From NCBI RefSeq assembly GCF_921293095.1, contig NC_060246.1:133796198-133860197 (forward strand): a stretch of 64,000 nucleotides of DNA, read 5' to 3'. The position numbers were made by a program, and so were the translations under genes. This document shows positions 61,901 to 64,000 of the stretch, piece after piece. This DNA is from Ischnura elegans (taxonomy: Eukaryota; Arthropoda; Insecta; Odonata; Coenagrionidae). The notes under the pieces were generated by a model. It was given only the letters and a program-made list of their open reading frames with translations. It did not search any database and was not told where the DNA came from. Each line of letters begins with the position of its first letter. Within the stretch, counting starts at the first letter, position 1.

Positions 61901-63842
61901 ATTTCTTTACTAATATCTTTATAACACTGTACTTTATTGTCACCAATAGCCAAATTCGCGCAAATCGACGTCACTTTTTTTATAACTCAACATTTATGCG
62001 ATTTTTTCCGAAAAAAATTACTCCCCTTCAAATAATTCTACAGCAATCATCAACATCTCTATAAGGTTGAAATATATATTTTATGACAGAGAATTGTCTA
62101 TATTACTATAGTGCAAAGTTATTTACGAATATAATTGGCGGCGTAAAGCCAAAAATAAATCTAAAATGCGTAATTTTCGAAAAAAACGGAAAAATCAAGT
62201 TTCCATTAGAAATAGTGCTACTTTGACGCAATATATCTAAGCAAGCAATTTTTTTTATAAAAAAGTAAGCATGAAAGGTGATACCCCAGACATATTACTA
62301 CATAACTTCTATAGTCTAAATGAGTTTCAAGAAAGTCGAAAAAATGATTTTTGTCCACCTTTTTCCGGATCCGGACCACTGTGCGACGCTGCGTGGGCGT
62401 TGGAATATTTTCTTCGCGGACGCGGACTCAAATTAGGCATTTTGTGGCTAAACGGTGGCAGATACGTCAAAATGCATGAAATTTTTGCCCTAAAGGGCAG
62501 TAACTCGGCAAAATCCATAGGAAATGACCATTAAATACTATATTTTTAGAATTTCGACCTCCCCCCCCTAAATTGCATTTGAGCGAGGGTCAGGGGTTCA
62601 CCTAGAGGTCTCAAATTTTTCAGGCCTTATTTTTGATCGGTCCCACAACTTTTTTTCATTGGGCCAGATGGATTTGAAAAAAATCGATTTTTGCGATCCG
62701 CCCTAGTGTACACTTAGCGCTGAACCTCGCAAACCTTTAGGGGGGATTTGAACCCTTTAACCCCTCTCACCCTCACCACAACATTGATTGAAATAATTGG
62801 TACAGTGCTATACTAGGAAGAATATAATTCCTTAGCATTAATGTAAGCCATGCAAATGCAAAAGGAAAAAAAAAACATCACGACAAATACATAAAAAAAC
62901 TAAGATTAAATCCATAAATCAATATTATCAATATTTTAAAGGATTAAAGTAAATGAATAAATATTAAAACCCACTAATGTTTAGGCAATGATGTAATGAA
63001 TAGTCAACAAAAATAAAAAAATGGAGCATACATCTTAATACCTTACTCGATCACAATTGGAATGTATAAGTGCAATGATGTGATTAAAAACATCAATCAT
63101 TAAAATTTGATTATTCTTACCTTTACTTAAGCTCTTCATTGTGTCAAAGCTATCATTTGCAACACTTTGAATATGAGGAGTTCTAAATTCACGTTCTTTG
63201 TCCTCTGAATGTGAAGGAGATACACTAGAAGACGATGGAGCATCTTCTTCACTAACCCTGGGGGTTCTCTGCAAGGGGGGAGTTTTGGAATTCACACTGT
63301 CCTTCTCTTTTGGGGCTATTCTATTTTCAGCACTGGTTTGCACATGCCCTGATTCAATTACAGTCTTTTCATCTTTGGATTCCTTTGGTATGGGGGTCAA
63401 CTCTAGTACCTGACCTGATGGATGACCCTGAGTCTCGACTTTTGGCACATTTGCATCATCACCACTAGGGAGTATTGGAGTATCACCAAATCCAAGCGCC
63501 ACGCACATGGCCACATCTTTCCCGTGCAGAGCGAGAGTCCTAGGGCCTTCAATCCCCTCATTCGAGCACTTTATAGATTCAACATCACGGTTGAGAAGGG
63601 TGTCACCAAACAATTGGCCCAACGATTCCCTACGGTGTTTGCTGGGGGAAGAAAAGAGTATCACATCTTGGACATTAGCTTTGGTAGATATTTTGTGTCG
63701 GCTGCTACTCCGAGAACTGTGCTTAACTTCTGAGCTTGCCTTGGAGCCATCAGAGCGGGATCGCCCTAAAGCACTGCGTTTCCTCGAGTCAGCCCCACAG
63801 CTTTGGAAGCTGTGCCAACGGACAACTGTTGTGTTGCTTAAC
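41256..63842 (-). CDS. cv-c: DLC-family RhoGAP-START protein, crossveinless-c orthologue (5' end outside window)
   Basis: GTPase-activating protein for Rho-family GTPases with a lipid-binding-type START domain; in Drosophila and vertebrates this family controls actin and adhesion. Coding exons in order of transcription: 63121-63842, 55820-56071, 55110-55228, 53891-54182, 53631-53734, 52886-53135, 48922-49139, 47610-47761, 46736-46912, 45933-46106, 44092-44271, 41256-41370. All have AG/GT borders, and every reading phase joins correctly (about 918 codons; stop TAA at 41256-41258). Diagnostic motifs by eye against DLC1: RWHSFQ in the first visible exon, VFGVPL, GLFRRSG with the arginine finger, AYDVADMVKLYFRELPE, LLPDENREVLQTLL, NQMTIGNLAVCLAPSLFH, then START motifs GHPLRLW, ERHLWD, PPRDYCVLR, TPCGSGRSR and PDWY. 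The N-terminal SAM domain expected of DLC proteins is not seen and must lie to the right. Large introns hold a Penelope element and a 6.5-kb DNA transposon. Confidence 0.94.
41700..41860. repeat. Degenerate GTATAAAA/GTGTAAAAT repeat cluster
   Basis: Short words such as tgtataaaa, attttacac and gtgtacaa recur in both orientations over 160 bases, in the cv-c intron next to the last exon. No ends or duplication are visible. Confidence 0.45.
42374..43033 (+). mobile_element. 660-bp short-TIR element, copy 2
   Basis: Second copy of the 23761-24420 element in the same orientation, lying in a cv-c intron. The TGACGTCA/CACGTG overlap is conserved at 42844-42855. By eye roughly 93-95% of bases agree. 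Confidence 0.88.
43600..43960 (+). mobile_element. LINE C-terminal fragment
   Basis: With frame changes the plus strand gives AEMWKKDKKRMDVFNTCVW, KARKDEVLHVVWEEEKFLGEI and ECWIDREAAGEY, the pattern of the region after the reverse transcriptase in many arthropod LINEs. Stops are frequent. The long minus-strand frame over the same bases is a shadow. Confidence 0.55.
44698..45158. mobile_element. Mariner-type MITE, 461 bp
   Basis: Ends CCGTATTTGCACGAATCTAA in perfect inverse copies, flanked by TA at 44696-44697 and 45159-45160. The interior has a 26-bp tandem direct repeat (aattatgcaacccgattgac..) at about 45020-45075. Confidence 0.9.
45466..45715. mobile_element. hAT-type MITE, 250 bp
   Basis: Ends CAGTGGTGTCATAGTGCCGG and (reverse complement) CAGTGACGTCATGGC, with a further inverse pair GTGCCGGAACG. 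Flanks catcagaa (45458-45465) and catcagag (45716-45723) agree at 7 of 8 positions. Confidence 0.78.
47610..49139 (-). CDS. cv-c: cv-c exons linking RhoGAP and START domains
   Basis: Two exons, 48922-49139 and 47610-47761. The first reads from GPAQNANQSGG to AAHDCLHFLLQEQNSLF, matching the position of the DLC1 stretch that ends in AECKKLF. The second begins VPDEMLSCCRF, the counterpart of the VPDEM block of vertebrate DLC proteins, and ends LLKEVRDR. Phases: the first exon enters with one base carried over and leaves in phase 0; the second leaves with two bases carried over. Confidence 0.87.
49726..49941 (+). repeat. Penelope 5' terminal repeat with TATA box and ribozyme
   Basis: 216 bp, direct duplicate of 52498-52713. 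TATAAAAG at 49825-49832 would place the RNA start near 49855, which is where the hammerhead's first helix begins. Confidence 0.93.
49855..49897 (+). ncRNA. Hammerhead ribozyme motif, type I, 5' terminal repeat
   Basis: Helix I UUCAC (49855-49859) pairs with GUGAA (49893-49897). Core CUGAGGA is at 49860-49866. Helix II GACGU (49868-49872) pairs with ACGUU (49876-49880) around loop CUA. GAA is at 49881-49883; helix III ACC/GGU has a two-base loop; the predicted cleavage is after C49892 (GGUC). Minimal helix III is typical of ribozymes reported in Penelope-like elements. One flaw: U49867 is bulged, so the usual 10.1-11.1 pair beside the core is absent. Confidence 0.8.
49944..51983 (+). CDS. Penelope reverse transcriptase
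   Basis: 679 codons from an ATG two bases after the 5' terminal repeat. N-terminal ~240 residues are basic and helical. Reverse-transcriptase motifs: IQKADKGNAVGIMDKEDYLE, PRFFGLPKIHK, RPVVSNVMAPSYLLAKKL, LVSFDVCNLFTCVP, NGLAMGSPLSPLLADIYMD, WHRYVDDVFCIW with the catalytic YVDD, and SLNFLDLKVTK. All match the Penelope class rather than LINE or LTR enzymes. The frame goes out of register with the nuclease: the RT frame ends at 51983 in unrelated residues, while the nuclease frame takes over around 51865-51890. TATAAAAG lies 113 bases upstream in the terminal repeat. Confidence 0.95.
   Translation: MNRFHQVTPQTINFIKCASNAVKASLYRRLSIKYRIAALNIFFNSQCINHNIIPNYINRQWKEPRSSAGSFAVNAAKRTWLKRELHEWYVKRDAISHYLFLLYVELTRDLHWIEWLILDDLVRQKSSEIAFEKRATILRKLEALKTKQTSSTKQTFADQPVVDAHSFGPRIVNLSKHSFKPNEVTLLEKGLKYVPNIPISVKDVKNLAVDCDIALQKDNMHVKHFIAQELNRFIVHESKVKRRYPEFETLNSIKCTLRSEQLVIQKADKGNAVGIMDKEDYLEKCEQFIRDNGIKELPIDPTAKFQIECKRALKSVSVLFKWNEVNRLHQMNPSAPRFFGLPKIHKSDCPIRPVVSNVMAPSYLLAKKLNCVLRHHSKFTPKYGVTNAIDFIQHVSKIDIPNKCLLVSFDVCNLFTCVPPKEAVDIAESILVQKRVAAPIISDLCDLLKICVSQNYFKFNGVFYEQPNGLAMGSPLSPLLADIYMDFFERNLFSPNNPQTKNVLSWHRYVDDVFCIWTGSIRQLKMFLSFLNSLDRNLNFTYEIEENNSLNFLDLKVTKVNNHLEFSVFRKNSYTDQVIHSSSRHCFSHKLSAFHSMLHRLLHIPMSPAKFNEELNTIKLIAKNNGYNEQLIDSLYRKQLKKQAVGEIYGSRTRQESTAKWRRIPFFKGHWAEDIQKGA
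51865..52395 (+). CDS. Penelope GIY-YIG endonuclease part, out of frame with RT
   Basis: From ATG 51889 the frame runs 168 codons; it is open back to a stop at 51862-51864. GVYRLKCECNAVYVGQTGR is the GIY-YIG signature (here GVY-YVG), followed by the catalytic-type Arg in FQERVKEHQ and, further on, ALEQMEILQH with the conserved Glu. It normally forms the C-terminus of the Penelope polyprotein and nicks target DNA. Here it is +1 relative to the RT frame; the likely break is at the seven-A run 51863-51869. Either the copy is disabled by an indel or the assembly has an error there. Confidence 0.92.
   Translation, partial: KNKQWEKFMDPERDKNPRPSGAESLFLKDIGPKIYKKVPKDKIKVAFYNKSNLRNILSLTKDPIPREERSGVYRLKCECNAVYVGQTGRQFQERVKEHQACQRNKKTTSQFAIHLLDNNHQSDFVFEVLHYEPKGPRLDALEQMEILQHVRSNDNIVNEFLYDYHSPLLSLPLLNS
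52498..52713 (+). repeat. Penelope 3' terminal repeat
   Basis: Copy of 49726-49941 with one visible change: A at 52633 where the 5' copy has T (49861). That base is within the hammerhead core. Confidence 0.93.
52627..52669 (+). ncRNA. Hammerhead ribozyme motif with altered core, 3' terminal repeat
   Basis: Identical to the 5' motif in every helix, but the core reads CAGAGGA instead of CUGAGGA. The changed base corresponds to U4, an invariant catalytic-core position in hammerheads, so self-cleavage is expected to be lost or greatly reduced. Confidence 0.75.
52886..56071 (-). CDS. cv-c: cv-c exons encoding the pre-GAP helix and RhoGAP domain
   Basis: Five exons (55820-56071, 55110-55228, 53891-54182, 53631-53734, 52886-53135). 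The first encodes the conserved MLVLRKLALLRLTALMERH segment and WELPR. The next two run from VFGVPLWV through VGLFRRSGVKSR, where the arginine finger is present, to YDVADMVKLYFRELPEALL. Then come PEGQRKEAIQCLLLLLPDEN and NQMTIGNLAVCLAPSLFHHHH. Directly after that last helix the final exon continues into roughly 50 residues of His, Ser, Pro and Thr, ending in a long Ser/Thr run coded by the GAT/GAG/GAC-type repeat at 52905-52975 on the plus strand. The GAP core looks intact. Confidence 0.94.
56558..59131. mobile_element. 2.57-kb long-TIR element nested in the left TIR
   Basis: Inverted repeats of about 320 bases (56558-56880 against 58808-59131), both beginning GTCGCGGATACAACAGCCGC. The intact opposite TIR of the host element shows the empty site. 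Flanks GCGTCGC and GCGACGC may be a 7-bp duplication with one change. The interior has a ~200-bp direct repeat (57619-57835 and 58050-58255, block ggcggtattcaccatcgcat) and a hairpin at 57443-57559, but no recognised protein. Confidence 0.8.
57443..57559 (+). repeat. 20-bp perfect hairpin enclosing a hammerhead-like core
   Basis: GTAAACTCTTCTCGGGATTC (57443-57462) pairs exactly with 57540-57559. Between them are CUGAUGA (57477-57483), a helix-II-like GAGC/GCUU and GAAAC (57504-57508), then a loosely pairing AATTTATCC/GGAAAAATT. It looks like a decayed Penelope terminal repeat; helix III and a good cleavage triplet are not evident. Confidence 0.55.
59607..60723 (-). pseudogene. Remnants of the 6.47-kb element's transposase-like protein
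   Basis: Two longer frames: 60496-60723 (MSWAFTRRKLHEKMLEKKDK...) and 59752-60063, reading FKKFCMDTAENFVKHYGWFY, MPPTVHKVLIHGADVIESAL, LPIGELSEEAQESRNKDIRI and ending SDPFIS. After a frame change and two stops the C-terminus continues LLGTELNKCRGLKEFPQEVRD and ends in an acidic tail (SSSE, EEEDGWDSEESD). I have an impression of similar proteins in other insect and cnidarian genomes but cannot place the family. It is broken in at least three places. Confidence 0.6.
62714..63120. other. cv-c intron, no feature seen
   Basis: AT-rich sequence between the transposon and the RWHSFQ-containing exon. Nothing recognised apart from the donor site at 63119-63120. Confidence 0.6.
63121..63842 (-). CDS. 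cv-c: cv-c exon: Ser-rich linker with RWHSFQ motif
   Basis: Acceptor cag at 63843-63845; donor at 63120-63119. One leftover base starts the exon, followed by 240 codons plus one base. The first residues include TTVVRWHSFQS, which matches the short conserved block that precedes the RhoGAP domain in DLC1-3. The rest is low-complexity and rich in Ser, Arg and charged residues, as expected of the regulatory linker. The 240-codon frame is open without a break. Confidence 0.88.
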
Positions 63843-64000
63843 CTGAAAATAAAAAATTAACAATTATACTACTACTTGAAAAAAATTTAATTGGTAGATT
63901 GAATGGATGGAGGGAGTGGGTGGTTTTGACAAGTGCCCCAGCACTCCAGCCTTCCTTGGTCAATTGTGCAAATCCCATGTTTACCCTGCCAGTCACTTGC

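Larger units (their letters stand above)
56240..62705. mobile_element. 6.47-kb long-TIR DNA transposon, superfamily not assigned
   Basis: Terminal inverted repeats start TAGGGCGGATCGCAAAAATC and run about 325 bases before the nested element interrupts the left one at 56558; they resume at 59132 (atagtggtccggatc) against 62370-62383. An 8-bp duplication gtgtacac flanks it at 56232-56239 and 62706-62713; it is itself a palindrome. Transposase remnants lie on the minus strand at about 59607-60723. It occupies the cv-c intron upstream of the RhoGAP exons. Confidence 0.87.

Noticed and set aside
62327-62534. Short open frames on both strands in the 6.47-kb element's TIR (also at 56411-56660)
   Set aside because: They are mirror copies from the inverted repeats with no protein-like conservation beyond the DNA identity.

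Overview
The window is nuclear DNA from a eukaryote, almost certainly an arthropod and most likely an insect with a large, repeat-rich genome. Three spliced protein genes with GT-AG introns lie on the minus strand, separated and invaded by DNA transposons, a Penelope-like element, a Ty3/gypsy relic and LINE fragments. The species cannot be named from the sequence. There is no bacterial operon structure, CRISPR array, rRNA or functional tRNA gene.

Genes, right to left in the direction of transcription. (1) About 63.84-41.26 kb: the C-terminal two thirds of a DLC/crossveinless-c RhoGAP-START protein. Twelve coding exons are visible; upstream exons lie beyond the right edge. (2) About 34.1-23.0 kb: a complete 408-codon protein with an N-terminal CARD resembling those of CRADD/RAIDD and caspase-2/-9, and no recognised C-terminal domain. 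(3) 8.22-2.25 kb: the first five coding exons of translin-associated factor X (TRAX); the last exons lie off the left edge.

Mobile DNA. 0.8-1.5 kb holds a pogo/Tigger-like element. 3.8-4.7 kb holds inverted Penelope-type repeats enclosing a LINE 3' end. 5.52-7.20 kb is a hAT-type element with a perfect 8-bp target duplication. 9.21-16.02 kb is a large inverted-repeat element whose arms carry 140-bp tandem repeats full of AGGTCA nuclear-receptor half-sites; a fold-back Harbinger element and a 3.1-kb insertion with spliced-transcript-like structure are nested in it. Two 660-bp copies of one short element lie at 23.8 and 42.4 kb. A decayed Ty3/gypsy element lies at 29.2-31.8 kb. A nearly pristine Penelope-like element at 49.73-52.71 kb carries a hammerhead-ribozyme motif in each terminal repeat. 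A 6.47-kb long-TIR transposon of a type I cannot assign lies at 56.24-62.71 kb and has a second long-TIR element nested inside it. Several short hAT, Harbinger and mariner-type elements sit in introns.

The three genes share no pathway (RNA processing, CARD signalling, Rho/cytoskeleton control). Their introns have acted as landing sites for mobile DNA. The most interesting material is the ribozyme-bearing Penelope element with a core difference between its two repeats, the receptor-site palindrome with its nested insert, and the unassigned 6.47-kb transposon.
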